Shown here piece by piece: positions 27,846-37,707 of a stretch of DNA of 64,000 bases (positions within the stretch are counted from its first letter, which is position 1; the number at the start of each line of letters is the position of its first letter). The notes beneath the pieces were generated by a model, which was not told where the DNA came from, searched no databases, and was given only the letters and a program-made list of their open reading frames with translations. The stretch is taken from assembly GCA_045807725.1 (NCBI GenBank), contig JBJMGV010000132.1, positions 1 to 64,000 on the forward strand, read 5' to 3'. This DNA comes from DATENM01 sp045807725. Its GTDB lineage: Bacteria; Acidobacteriota; Blastocatellia; UBA7656. Made by a program: the position numbers and the translations under genes.

Positions 27846-30302
27846 TCACATCAGACTGATCGGGTCAACTTCGATTGAAATCGAGCGCGGGTTCGCGCCG
27901 CGCGCAAGCAGTCGCGTCATCGCTGCGTCCAGGGCTTCGCGGGCGCGAGCGCGGCTGCGCGCCTTGATCAATATCTGAAAGCGATGCTCGCCCTTGATGC
28001 GCGAGATGGGCGCGGGCGCAGGCCCCAGCACGCGCAAGCCGGAATCGCGCACGGCGCTGCGCAACTCTTTGGCGAGGTCGGTCGCTGTGTTGTTGGCCCG
28101 GTCGAATTCTTTGTCGTGCACACAGATGTTGATCAGCGCATTGAACGGCGGGTAATGCATCGAGCGGCGGAACTCAATCTCGCGCCGGTAGAACTCGTCG
28201 TAATCCTGCGCCTTCGCGCAGACCAGCGAATAATGTTCGGGATGATAGGTTTGAATCACGACGCGTCCCGGTCGGTCGCCGCGCCCGGCGCGACCCGCTA
28301 CCTGGGTTAAGAGTTGAAAGGTGCGCTCGGCAGCGCGAAAGTCGGGCAGGCACAGCCCCGCGTCTACCGAGATGACGCCGACCAGCGTGACGTTGTGAAA
28401 GTCGTGGCCTTTGGCGATCATCTGCGTGCCGACGATCAGATCAATCGAGCCGGCGGCGAACTCCATCAATAGGTGTTCGAGGCTGCCGCGCCTGCGGGTC
28501 GTGTCACGGTCGATGCGAGCGATGGATTTGTCGGGGAACAGCTCGCGCAGCTTGGCTTCGAGCTGCTCGGTGCCTTCGCCGACGTACTGAATGTATTGCC
28601 CATCACAGGCCGGGCAGACGCGCGGCGTGGGCCTGATGTAGTTGCAGTAGTGACATTGCAGGCTCTGGTTATAGCGGTGATAGGTCAACGTCACGTCGCA
28701 GTTCGGGCAATGAATCGCGTCGCCGCACGAGCGGCACATCGCAAACGACGAATAGCCGCGCCGGTTCAACAGGACCATCACCTGCTCGCCGCGCTCGAAG
28801 GTTTCGGTCATCGCCGCCTTGATCTCATCTGAAAACGTCACCTGCTTGCCGTGCCGCTTGAAGACTTCGCGCATATCGACGGTTTCGACTGCCGCCAGCG
28901 CGCGGTTGCCGTAACGCGCGTCGAGCCGCATGTATTCGTACTTACCCGTCGTCGCGTTGTGGACGGATTCGAGTGAAGGCGTCGCCGAGCCGAGGACGAC
29001 GATGGCCTTCGCGTGCAGGGCGCGCACGATGGCCGTGTCGCGCCCGTGATAGCGCGGCGTCTCGTCCTGCTTGTACGAGGTCTCGTGCTCTTCGTCAACA
29101 ACGATGATTCCCAGGTTTTCAATCGGCGCGAAGACCGCCGAGCGCGTGCCGATGACGACGCGCGCTTCGCCGTCCTTGATGCGCCGCCATTCGTCTGTGC
29201 GCTCACCTTCGCTCAAGCTCGAATGCAGGATCGCCACGGCGTCGCCGAAGATGGCGCGCAGACGGCGCGAGAAGACCGGCGTCAGCGCAATCTCTGGAAC
29301 CAGCATCAACGCGCCCTGGCCCCGCCTCGTCGCTTCACGCATTGCGCGGATGTAGATTTCGGTCTTGCCGCTCCCGGTCACGCCGTGCAGTAAGAATGTT
29401 GCGTAGCGATGCTCGTCCAACCGCGCCGTGATGCGGTCGAGGGCCGTCTGCTGATCGTCATTGAGCGTGACGAGATTCAACTCTTGCTGCTCGATGTGCG
29501 AGAGCGGATCGCGGCGGACTTCGCGGGCAAAGACTTCGACGAGGCCGCGTTTTTCGAGCGTCCGCACGACCGACGCCGACACGTCCGCCGCGTCAAGCAA
29601 ATCGCTGAAGGCGAGCGGCTCGTCGCTCTCTTCAAGCGTTTCCAGCACGCGCTGCTGAGCGGGCGTTGGCGTGGCGTCGCCGTTGCCGCCGTTGAAGGCG
29701 CGCTCGGTGAGCCGCACGGCGTTTTGTAATTTAGGCTTCAGACGACTTTCGCCGATGCGTTCGGCGACGCGCACGAAGCCGGCGCGCTCAAGCTGGCGAA
29801 TCAGCGCCGAGGTGTGCGATTTGGACAGATGCCGCTCAAGCTCGCGCGAGCCGATGTGGCCGCTGGTGGCGACCAGTTCGAGGGCTTGCAGCTTTGACGA
29901 CGACCAACTGAATCCTGCCGAGACTTGCGCGAGCGCCGCGCGCCCGGCTTCGGTGATCGTCAGTATCTGTTCGGTGGCGACGGTTGCGCCGGCGGGCAAT
30001 GCCGTGCGCAGGCATTCGCCCCACGGCGCGTGATAATAATCGCTCATCCAGCGGGTCAGGTCGAGAATGTCGGGCGCAACGATGGGCGATTCGTCTACGA
30101 GTTCTTCAATCTCTTTGATGTCGCTTTCGGCCAACTCGCCGGCGAGGGCTGAGTGCAGCGCGACGATGAAGCCGGTGAGCAACTTTTTGCCGAACGGCAC
30201 GACGACGCGGCAGCCGGCCTGCGCGCGCTCGGCCATATCGCCCGGCAGCCGATAGGTGAAGGTTTGCCTGATGTGAACCGGAACTGCGACCTCTGCGAAC
30301 AT
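27846..30302 (-). CDS. priA: Primosomal protein N' (PriA replication-restart helicase)
   Basis: 818 residues, typical length. The N-terminal 3'-DNA-binding domain is present, then the helicase Walker A GVTGSGKTEIYI, DEEHETSYKQ (motif II) and GSATPSLES. The zinc-binding Cys region CRSCGDAIHCPNC with CHYCNYIRPTPRVCPACDG follows, and motif V-VI QMIAKGHDF and QVAGRAGRG come next. It reloads the replisome at collapsed forks. The insertion around residues 135-280 with extra helical segments seems longer than in E. coli PriA (732 residues). Uma2 and priA are on the same strand but separated by solo repeat R10. Confidence 0.96.
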   Translation of the reverse strand: MFAEVAVPVHIRQTFTYRLPGDMAERAQAGCRVVVPFGKKLLTGFIVALHSALAGELAESDIKEIEELVDESPIVAPDILDLTRWMSDYYHAPWGECLRTALPAGATVATEQILTITEAGRAALAQVSAGFSWSSSKLQALELVATSGHIGSRELERHLSKSHTSALIRQLERAGFVRVAERIGESRLKPKLQNAVRLTERAFNGGNGDATPTPAQQRVLETLEESDEPLAFSDLLDAADVSASVVRTLEKRGLVEVFAREVRRDPLSHIEQQELNLVTLNDDQQTALDRITARLDEHRYATFLLHGVTGSGKTEIYIRAMREATRRGQGALMLVPEIALTPVFSRRLRAIFGDAVAILHSSLSEGERTDEWRRIKDGEARVVIGTRSAVFAPIENLGIIVVDEEHETSYKQDETPRYHGRDTAIVRALHAKAIVVLGSATPSLESVHNATTGKYEYMRLDARYGNRALAAVETVDMREVFKRHGKQVTFSDEIKAAMTETFERGEQVMVLLNRRGYSSFAMCRSCGDAIHCPNCDVTLTYHRYNQSLQCHYCNYIRPTPRVCPACDGQYIQYVGEGTEQLEAKLRELFPDKSIARIDRDTTRRRGSLEHLLMEFAAGSIDLIVGTQMIAKGHDFHNVTLVGVISVDAGLCLPDFRAAERTFQLLTQVAGRAGRGDRPGRVVIQTYHPEHYSLVCAKAQDYDEFYRREIEFRRSMHYPPFNALINICVHDKEFDRANNTATDLAKELRSAVRDSGLRVLGPAPAPISRIKGEHRFQILIKARSRARAREALDAAMTRLLARGANPRSISIEVDPISLM

Positions 30303-30322
30303 CGCGGGGATTGTACACGCCG

Positions 30323-30364
30323 CAGTGGTCAGTTGTCAGTGGCCAGCGGTCAGTTTTCAGTGGC
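30323..30364. repeat. Solo heptad array R10
   Basis: Six tandem heptads (CAGTGGT, CAGTTGT, CAGTGGC, CAGCGGT, CAGTTTT, CAGTGGC) lie between the priA start and the Uma2 stop. No inverted partner arm was found nearby. The unit is the same type as in the R4 arm. Confidence 0.85.
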
Positions 30365-30390
30365 GACGAGTGAGAAGAGTTGATCAGTAG

Positions 30391-31044
30391 TCAGCGCGCG
30401 GAGCGCAGCCACTCACGAAAGGCGCGCAAGGTGGCGCTTTGCCCCTCGCGTTTGGTCTGCTCAAGAAAGCGGGTCAGGACTTCGCCGTTGAGCAACGGAA
30501 AGGCGCGGCTCGCTGCCGCTTCGACGAAGCCTTGCTCAGACAAGTGATAGATGTAAAGCCGCCCCTTGCGATAGCGCCAATATTCGGGCACGCCGATGGC
30601 AGCGTAAAATTCCATCTTGCCGACCGACTCGCTCCAGATATCAATCTCAACGACAACGTCGGGTGGCGGGTCGGTCATCAGGTCAATCTCATCCCTGCCG
30701 ATAATCGCCGCCGCGTTCTGCACATAAAAACAGGTGTCCGGCTCTGCGCCCATCGCCAGTTGCTCGTCTTTGAAGGTCGTCGAGCCGGCGGTCTCAAGCG
30801 TTATGTCCATCTCTTGCGCAAACAGGCTGACCAGTTGCAACAGCATGTCCTTTGGCCGCTCGTGCGGTAATGACGGACTCATAATCTCCAACCTCCCGCG
30901 AATGTAGCTGACGCGCAGAGCGCTGTCGCCCAGTTCATCAAGAAGCTGCTCGTAGTCTTCCCACGATATGTCGTACAGGATCAGCCTGCCGCCCGCCGGC
31001 AGATGCGCAATGGCATCGAGAAGACTTGTGGCATGTGTCGTCAT
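30391..31044 (-). CDS. Uma2-family protein (PD-(D/E)XK nuclease fold)
   Basis: 217 residues. The Uma2 (DUF820) pattern is visible: YIRGRLEIMSPSLPHERPKD with the Arg/Glu/Met/Pro/His core, then DTCFYVQNAAAI, DPPPDVVVEIDI (the Asp and Glu-x-Asp of the PD-(D/E)XK active site) and GVPEYWRYRKGRLYIY with the late Tyr/Trp. The function of Uma2 proteins is unproven; families are abundant in cyanobacteria and acidobacteria and their copies often stand alone, as here. It is oriented with priA. Confidence 0.88.
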   Translation of the reverse strand: MTTHATSLLDAIAHLPAGGRLILYDISWEDYEQLLDELGDSALRVSYIRGRLEIMSPSLPHERPKDMLLQLVSLFAQEMDITLETAGSTTFKDEQLAMGAEPDTCFYVQNAAAIIGRDEIDLMTDPPPDVVVEIDIWSESVGKMEFYAAIGVPEYWRYRKGRLYIYHLSEQGFVEAAASRAFPLLNGEVLTRFLEQTKREGQSATLRAFREWLRSAR

Positions 31045-31148
31045 AGAGCCGCTCCGAACGACCGAGAATGTGCCACCATCATACTAAAGCGTGATGTGCT
31101 TGTCACCCGCCGCCGCTTTTGACATAGTTCAGACGGGTGAACCCGACT

Positions 31149-32075
31149 ATGCATTTATCAAGACCACTCAGCGAAGTCATCCGACCGACGACGATTATCG
31201 AAGCGCCGCGCTTGTCTGCACGGCTCGGCGTGCAATTGACGATTGCCAGCGAGACGTTTCAATTTACTGGCAGCTTCAAATTCCGCGCCGCTTATAACCT
31301 GGCTTCAAAGGTCGGCCAGCAGAAGATCATCACCGCCTCGTCGGGCAACTTCGGACAGGCGATGGCCTACGCCTGCCGGCTGCTCGGCAAATCCTGCACG
31401 GTCGTGATGCCGGCCACATCGGCTCGCGTGAAGGTAGACGCTGTGCGCGAGTTCGGCGGCACGGTTGATCTGATTGACGTGCGCGAGATCAGCCGCGCCG
31501 CGCGCGTTGCCGAATTGGCAAAAGAGCATTCGGATGCTTATGTCGCCAGCGCCTACGACGACCCGCTGGTCATCGAAGGCAACGCCAGTCTCGGCGCGGA
31601 GCTTGCCGCCAGGCGTGATCGGTTCGACGAAGTGATCGCGCCGGTCGGCGGCGGCGGTTTGACTTCGGGACTCATCACAGGCTTGCGCGAAGCGGGAAGC
31701 AATGTGCGTGTCGTCGGCGCGGAGCCGTTGATGGGCAACGACGCGGCGCGTTCGTTGCGCGCCGGTCACATTGTCGCCAACGAAGCCGAGCCGCAGACTA
31801 TCGCCGACGGAGCACGCACGGTCAGCGTCGGCCAGCACAACTGGGCGATTCTCGAAAGCGGGCTGGCCCGCATTGTCGAAGTGCCCGAAGAGAATATCCG
31901 CGAAGGCGTGCGGCTGCTGTACGGGCTTGCGAACCTGAAGGCCGAGCCGACCGGGGCGCTCTCAATCGGCGCATTGCTCACCGAGCCGGAGCGGTTCCGC
32001 GACCACCGCGTCTGCTGCGTCATCAGCGGCGGCAATGTGGACGCGGCGGTCTACCGCGAGATACTTGCCGAATAA
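31149..32075 (+). CDS. PLP-dependent threonine/serine dehydratase-like enzyme
   Basis: 308 residues from ATG 31149; a GTG at 31137 in the same frame is possible. It is a fold-type II PLP enzyme with the Schiff-base Lys in FTGSFKFRAA (about residue 48), ASSGNFGQAMA for phosphate/substrate binding, and the phosphate cup GGGGLTSGLI. There is no regulatory ACT domain, so it is a short catabolic-type dehydratase or serine racemase. It would convert threonine or serine to the 2-oxo acid plus ammonia, or racemise serine. A strong terminator follows its stop. Confidence 0.9.
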   Translation: MHLSRPLSEVIRPTTIIEAPRLSARLGVQLTIASETFQFTGSFKFRAAYNLASKVGQQKIITASSGNFGQAMAYACRLLGKSCTVVMPATSARVKVDAVREFGGTVDLIDVREISRAARVAELAKEHSDAYVASAYDDPLVIEGNASLGAELAARRDRFDEVIAPVGGGGLTSGLITGLREAGSNVRVVGAEPLMGNDAARSLRAGHIVANEAEPQTIADGARTVSVGQHNWAILESGLARIVEVPEENIREGVRLLYGLANLKAEPTGALSIGALLTEPERFRDHRVCCVISGGNVDAAVYREILAE

Positions 32076-32077
32076 CG

Positions 32078-32118
32078 AAACGACACCGGCTCGCTTGTGT
32101 GCCGAGCCGGTGTCGTTT
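32078..32118. terminator. Bidirectional intrinsic terminator
   Basis: A 16-bp perfect stem (32078-32093 with 32103-32118, GACACCGGCTCG core) has a 9-nt loop, with AAA on one side and TTT on the other. It lies between the convergent dehydratase gene (stop 32075) and the small secreted protein gene (ending 32147). Confidence 0.85.
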
Positions 32119-32146
32119 GCCAATTCCAACCTGATGTGAATCCGCT

Positions 32147-32380
32147 TTAGTGCCGTCCGCGACGCATACAGTCGTTGTGCTCGCGGCGCGCTTCGTTCAT
32201 ACGGATGCGGCGTTGACGATAGGGGAGGCCGCGCGCCGAGCGAACGGCGTCTCTGTATGTGGCTTCACAAGCTCTCGTGTCGTCGCGGTATCTGCGTCCG
32301 CGTTGAGCCAGGGCCGACGATGCGAAGATGCTGCCGACCAGTAGAAACAAAACCATCAAGTGAATCAGCGTTCGTTTCAT
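32147..32380 (-). CDS. Small basic secreted protein
   Basis: 77 residues. A clear signal peptide (MKRTLIHLMVLFLLVG ... SSALA, cleavage near residue 25) is followed by a very basic, Arg-rich mature part of about 50 residues with two Cys (TRACEATY and HNDCMRR). The two Cys could form a disulfide or bind a ligand. The function is unknown. AGGAGG lies upstream of the ATG (TCCTCC at 32384-32389 on the plus strand). It precedes a terminator and follows another small exported protein gene on the same strand. Confidence 0.75.
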   Translation of the reverse strand: MKRTLIHLMVLFLLVGSIFASSALAQRGRRYRDDTRACEATYRDAVRSARGLPYRQRRIRMNEARREHNDCMRRGRH

Positions 32381-32549
32381 TTATCCTCCTGTGAAGTTGA
32401 AAAAAGAATCAACGTTCAATGGTTGTCGGTTCGTGCGTCCGTTTACTTGGATTAGGAGAGCAACAGGCGGGCCAAAGCGACAGCGCGCGCGCGGCAGATT
32501 TGATCTGCTGCAATAATTCGTGATGCGCTGCCTGAGCCAGCATCGACCG

Positions 32550-32598
32550 ATAAAAAGGCCGGCGCTGACCTGTGACATTCTGGTCAGCGCCGGCCTTT
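32550..32598 (-). terminator. Intrinsic terminator of the gene at 32677-33045
   Basis: A perfect 17-bp stem (32554-32570 with 32582-32598, GGCCGGCGCTGACC core) has an 11-nt loop and, on the minus strand, ends in GGCCTTTTTA. It lies in the otherwise gene-free 32381-32676 gap and separates the two small exported-protein genes. Confidence 0.88.
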
Positions 32599-32676
32599 CA
32601 GCCACACGAATAAAGGCGTGTGGTATTCAGGCACAACAAACTTTGCTCGCTAGCAAAGCGATGATGGCTTGATCGG

Positions 32677-33045
32677 TTAAAAGATGCGCCGACGCTCGCG
32701 CCGGTTCTTGTAAAGCCACAGCGCGGTCGCTGCGCCGCCGCCAACCGCCGCGCCAATCGCCGCGCCCTTCTTGCCTTTGGTGACGCCGCCGACCACCGCG
32801 CCGGCTCCCGCGCCAGTGCCGATGACCAGAGCCGCGCCGCCAGGGCCGGGCATCCAGCGATGGCGGTACTCGTAATTGACAATGCCCGGACCATCAAAGA
32901 AGGTGATCCGGCTGTCGCCTACCCGATAGCCATTCTTGTCGCGCCTGATGATATTGCCGTATCGCTCCTGCGCCGATGCCGCGACGGGAAGCAGCAAGGC
33001 GAGGAACGACAGCGTCAGAAAGAAACTCGTCAGTTTCTTCTTCAT
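32677..33045 (-). CDS. Exported glycine-zipper protein
   Basis: 122 residues. A signal peptide (MKKKLTSFFLTLSFLALLLP ... ASAQ, about 1-25) is followed by a polar part and a glycine-zipper segment (GTGAGAGAVVGGVTKGKKGA and GAAVGGGAATALWLY), ending in a basic tail NRRERRRIF. Such zippers insert in or contact membranes, as in outer-membrane and surface proteins (YMGG/Rick_17kDa-like). A good Shine-Dalgarno (GGAGGA) precedes the ATG. The exact role is unknown. Confidence 0.75.
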   Translation of the reverse strand: MKKKLTSFFLTLSFLALLLPVAASAQERYGNIIRRDKNGYRVGDSRITFFDGPGIVNYEYRHRWMPGPGGAALVIGTGAGAGAVVGGVTKGKKGAAIGAAVGGGAATALWLYKNRRERRRIF

Positions 33046-33239
33046 TATTGTCCTCCGGAGTTTGAATGAGCGGTTCGTGAGTGGTGAGTCTGAACAGCGG
33101 ACTCAGCCATCAGCCGGATGCGCAAGACATCCCTTGGCGTTGTCCGCCGAATGAGTTTCTTTTGACTGCCTGCCGCCGAAACGGCAGGGCTGATGACGCG
33201 CCCGGCAATGTGTGAATCGCCGGGCACATCCCCATCGCG

Positions 33240-33743
33240 CTAGAAGCCGGCGCTGTCGTCAGCCGACGGGCCATAGATGGACGGCACAGGAATATCCAGA
33301 AGCCGCAGGTAGACGGAAAGCTGGCCGCGATGATGGACCAGATGATTCAGGCCGATTGAACGCAGCGCGACCGCGCGCGGCAGTTCGAGGAGCACGCGCT
33401 CGCCGTTGCGCATCTGCCACGCCTTAGCGAACGCCTCGCCCGGCTGATTGCTCAACGCATCGAGCGCGCCGGCGACGCGCTGATCGAAGACCGTCACCAG
33501 CTCAGCCGCGTTTTCAGGATTGAACGGTTGATACTTGCCTGAGCCGAAGTCCAGCGCGTCTTCGGTCAGTACCATTGCAAACAGGCCGGGCAGTTCGGCG
33601 ACGTGCCCGGCCAGGCGGCCCAGCGTCATGGATTTGTCATGCGGCTTCCAGGTCAGCGAATCCTGCGGCACGCGCTCCAACAGCTTTCGCGTCGTCGCCG
33701 CTTCGGCCTTCAATTCTGCGGCCAGTGCTTCATTAATTGTCAT
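33240..33743 (-). CDS. DinB-family protein
   Basis: 167 residues of the DinB/YfiT four-helix bundle. The metal-binding His are in LGRLAGHVAELPG and NHLVHHRGQLSVYLR (the classic HHRGQ), with the first ligand in the loop before. Members are metal-dependent enzymes that transfer thiols such as bacillithiol or mycothiol, or have unknown targets. It stands alone with about 30 bp to the next gene, a small acidic protein, on the same strand. Substrate unknown. Confidence 0.9.
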   Translation of the reverse strand: MTINEALAAELKAEAATTRKLLERVPQDSLTWKPHDKSMTLGRLAGHVAELPGLFAMVLTEDALDFGSGKYQPFNPENAAELVTVFDQRVAGALDALSNQPGEAFAKAWQMRNGERVLLELPRAVALRSIGLNHLVHHRGQLSVYLRLLDIPVPSIYGPSADDSAGF

Positions 33744-33774
33744 TGATCTCTCCTATAATTAAACATCGAATAGT

Positions 33775-34026
33775 TCAAGGCTCTTTAACTTTCGTTTTGC
33801 TCTCGCGGAGCGAAACGTCGTGGTCATCGAGCGGCGTGCGGTCGGCCTGCTGCTTGTCTGAAGCCGGGTCGGGCGCAAAGCGATTCGGGTTGTCGCGCTC
33901 GCCCTGCTCGTCGGTCTGCAACTCGGCGGGCTGCTGATCGAAGCCGTCCGCGTTGGCCTCCCATGGATTGTCGGTCGCTTCGTCTAAAGACTTCTTGGCG
34001 TCACGGTCGTCTTTACGTTCACTCAT
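33775..34026 (-). CDS. Small, highly charged, probably disordered protein
   Basis: 83 residues, rich in Asp, Glu, Lys, Gln and Asn (MSERKDDRDAKKSLDE, RTPLDDHDVSLRESKTKV), with few hydrophobic residues. There is no signal, domain or Cys. It may be a stress or chaperone-like disordered protein, but I do not recognise a family. It is on the same strand as DinB and SdhB. Codon use looks like that of its neighbours, so I treat it as real. Confidence 0.55.
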   Translation of the reverse strand: MSERKDDRDAKKSLDEATDNPWEANADGFDQQPAELQTDEQGERDNPNRFAPDPASDKQQADRTPLDDHDVSLRESKTKVKEP

Positions 34027-34063
34027 ATGAATACCCTACCTTGCTCGGCTCGACTCGCGCCAA

Positions 34064-34813
34064 TTATTCTTTGGCGCGCAGAAAGGCGCGCAGATATTCG
34101 CGGTTCAACTGCGAAATGAAGTCGAGCGATATTTCTTTCGGGCAGACCGCCTCGCACGAGCCGATCACCGTGCAGTTGCCGAAGCCTTCGGCATCCATCG
34201 CCTTGACCATGTTGACGACGCGGCGGTCTTTCTCGACTTTGCCTTGCGGCAGCGTGTTCAGATGCGCCACCTTGGCGGAGACGAATAACATCGCCGAGGC
34301 GTTCTTACAAGCGGCGACGCACGCGCCACAAGCGATGCAGGCCGCCGCGTCCATCGCGCGGTCAGCATCCGGCTTGGGCACAGGGATAGCGTTGCCGTCG
34401 GGCGTGCCGCCGGTCGCTACCGAAATATAACCGCCTGCCTGGATGATGCGATCAAAAGCCGAGCGGTCAACAACGAGGTCTTTGATTACGGGGAACGACC
34501 GCGCCCGCCACGGCTCGATGGTCAGCGTGTCGCCGTCTTTGAAGTGGCGCATATGCAACTGGCAAGTCGTCGTCGCCGCCAGCGGCCCGTGCGCCACACC
34601 ATTGATGACCAGGCCGCACATGCCGCAGATGCCTTCGCGGCAGTCGTGGTCAAAAGCGATTGGCTCCTTGCCTTCTTTAATCAACCCTTCGTTGACCACG
34701 TCGAGCATCTCCAGAAACGACATATGCTCAGAGATATTATTCGCTTTATATTCGACGAACTGGCCGGCATCCGACGCGTTCTTCTGCCGCCACACTCGTA
34801 AGGTTAGATTCAT
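34064..34813 (-). CDS. sdhB: Succinate dehydrogenase/fumarate reductase iron-sulfur subunit
   Basis: 249 residues from ATG 34813; a TTG at 34825 sits directly on the AAGGAG. The [2Fe-2S] Cys are CREGICGMCG and the later TTTC, the [4Fe-4S] site is CIACGACVAAC and the [3Fe-4S] site is CTVIGSCEAVCPKE. It passes electrons from the SdhA flavin to quinone through the membrane anchor in complex II. The operon order is sdhC-sdhA-sdhB, with element R11 between A and B. Confidence 0.96.
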   Translation of the reverse strand: MNLTLRVWRQKNASDAGQFVEYKANNISEHMSFLEMLDVVNEGLIKEGKEPIAFDHDCREGICGMCGLVINGVAHGPLAATTTCQLHMRHFKDGDTLTIEPWRARSFPVIKDLVVDRSAFDRIIQAGGYISVATGGTPDGNAIPVPKPDADRAMDAAACIACGACVAACKNASAMLFVSAKVAHLNTLPQGKVEKDRRVVNMVKAMDAEGFGNCTVIGSCEAVCPKEISLDFISQLNREYLRAFLRAKE

Positions 34814-34837
34814 GTTGGCTCGCAACTCCTTCTGACA

Positions 34838-34902
34838 GTCTATCGAGTCTATCGAGTCGGGAAACGTTCTCCTGACTCGGCTGACTCGGCAGACTCGATA
34901 GA

Positions 34903-34903
<1 letters not shown>
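34838..34903. repeat. Inverted-repeat element R11 (nonamer units)
   Basis: GTCTATCGAGTC (34838-34849, with a second GTCTATCGA unit) is complemented by GACTCGATAGAC (34892-34903). The middle holds GACTCGGCT and GACTCGGCA units. It lies inside the sdhCAB operon, and its right end overlaps the sdhA stop codon at 34903-34905. Confidence 0.85.
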
Positions 34904-36855
<1,952 letters not shown>

Positions 36856-36861
36856 AACGGT

Positions 36862-37545
36862 TCACTTAACCCATCCGGCGAGAATCGAGATGGGAATCGA
36901 GATGTTGCCGAGAAAAATAATCAGCGCGGCAATGCGCGCCGTGCGGTGAATGGCCGTGACATTACTCTTGTTGCGTAGGCCGAGCGATTGCAGCGAACTC
37001 GACACGCCGTGACTCAGGTGCAAACAGAGCAGCGCCATTGCCAGTATGTAAAAGCCCGACACCGCCCAGTTGGAAAAGCCGCGCACCATCATTCCGTACA
37101 CGTCGTGATGGAGCGGGTCGGCGGGGTCTTTCAAATTCATGAACTCCGGGTTGGTGACGCCGAGCGTGAAGTGCATCAGGTGGTAAATGATGAAGGCGAA
37201 GATGACCAGACCGCTGATGAAGATTGTGCGCGAGGCGTAGCTCGCAGCGGTCGGTTTACCCATCGCATATTTCGCAGGCCGCGCGTCGCTGTTGGCCGAG
37301 ACCAGTTGCAGCGCCGCGACGATGTGCATAATGACGAGGGCCAGCAGACTGACGCGCGCCGTCCACAACAGGCCGGGCTTGGATTGGAGCAAGGCGGCAT
37401 AGTTGTTGATGGCGTCGCGGCCCGCATAGATTTGCAGGTTGCCGGCCATATGGACGATCACGAAGACAAACAGCGCGATGCCGGTGATGGCCATAACATA
37501 CTTTTTGCCGAGCGAAGAACTGTAAGCGCGTACCAGGATATTCAT
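36862..37545 (-). CDS. sdhC: Succinate dehydrogenase cytochrome b membrane anchor (single-subunit type)
   Basis: 227 residues from the ATG at 37543-37545 (GAAGGG 6 nt upstream). Five hydrophobic segments (about 15-38, 55-78, 105-130, 155-180 and 200-222) fit the fused B-type anchor found in Bacteroidetes, Bacillus and others. Possible haem ligands are the His in VFVIVHMAGN, IMHIVAA, IYHLMHFTLG and LCLHLSHGVSS. It is the first gene of sdhCAB. The upstream 160 bp holds no clear sigma-70 boxes. Confidence 0.93.
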   Translation of the reverse strand: MNILVRAYSSSLGKKYVMAITGIALFVFVIVHMAGNLQIYAGRDAINNYAALLQSKPGLLWTARVSLLALVIMHIVAALQLVSANSDARPAKYAMGKPTAASYASRTIFISGLVIFAFIIYHLMHFTLGVTNPEFMNLKDPADPLHHDVYGMMVRGFSNWAVSGFYILAMALLCLHLSHGVSSSLQSLGLRNKSNVTAIHRTARIAALIIFLGNISIPISILAGWVK

Positions 37546-37707
37546 CAAAGACCCTTCTCGTCAGCGTTCGGGTATCGGGTGCTGATCTACCCTCGCGCGG
37601 GAATCATGACTGCTCAGGTGATACTGAGAAAATACCAACCCGCGCCCGCGATGTAAAATTCAAAAGAATAATCTTGAAAATAAGCGCGGATTGCCTGCGC
37701 CTGAATC

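Noticed and set aside
32381..32605. A 74-residue minus-strand ORF
   Set aside because: It runs through the terminator hairpin and has no family or Shine-Dalgarno support.
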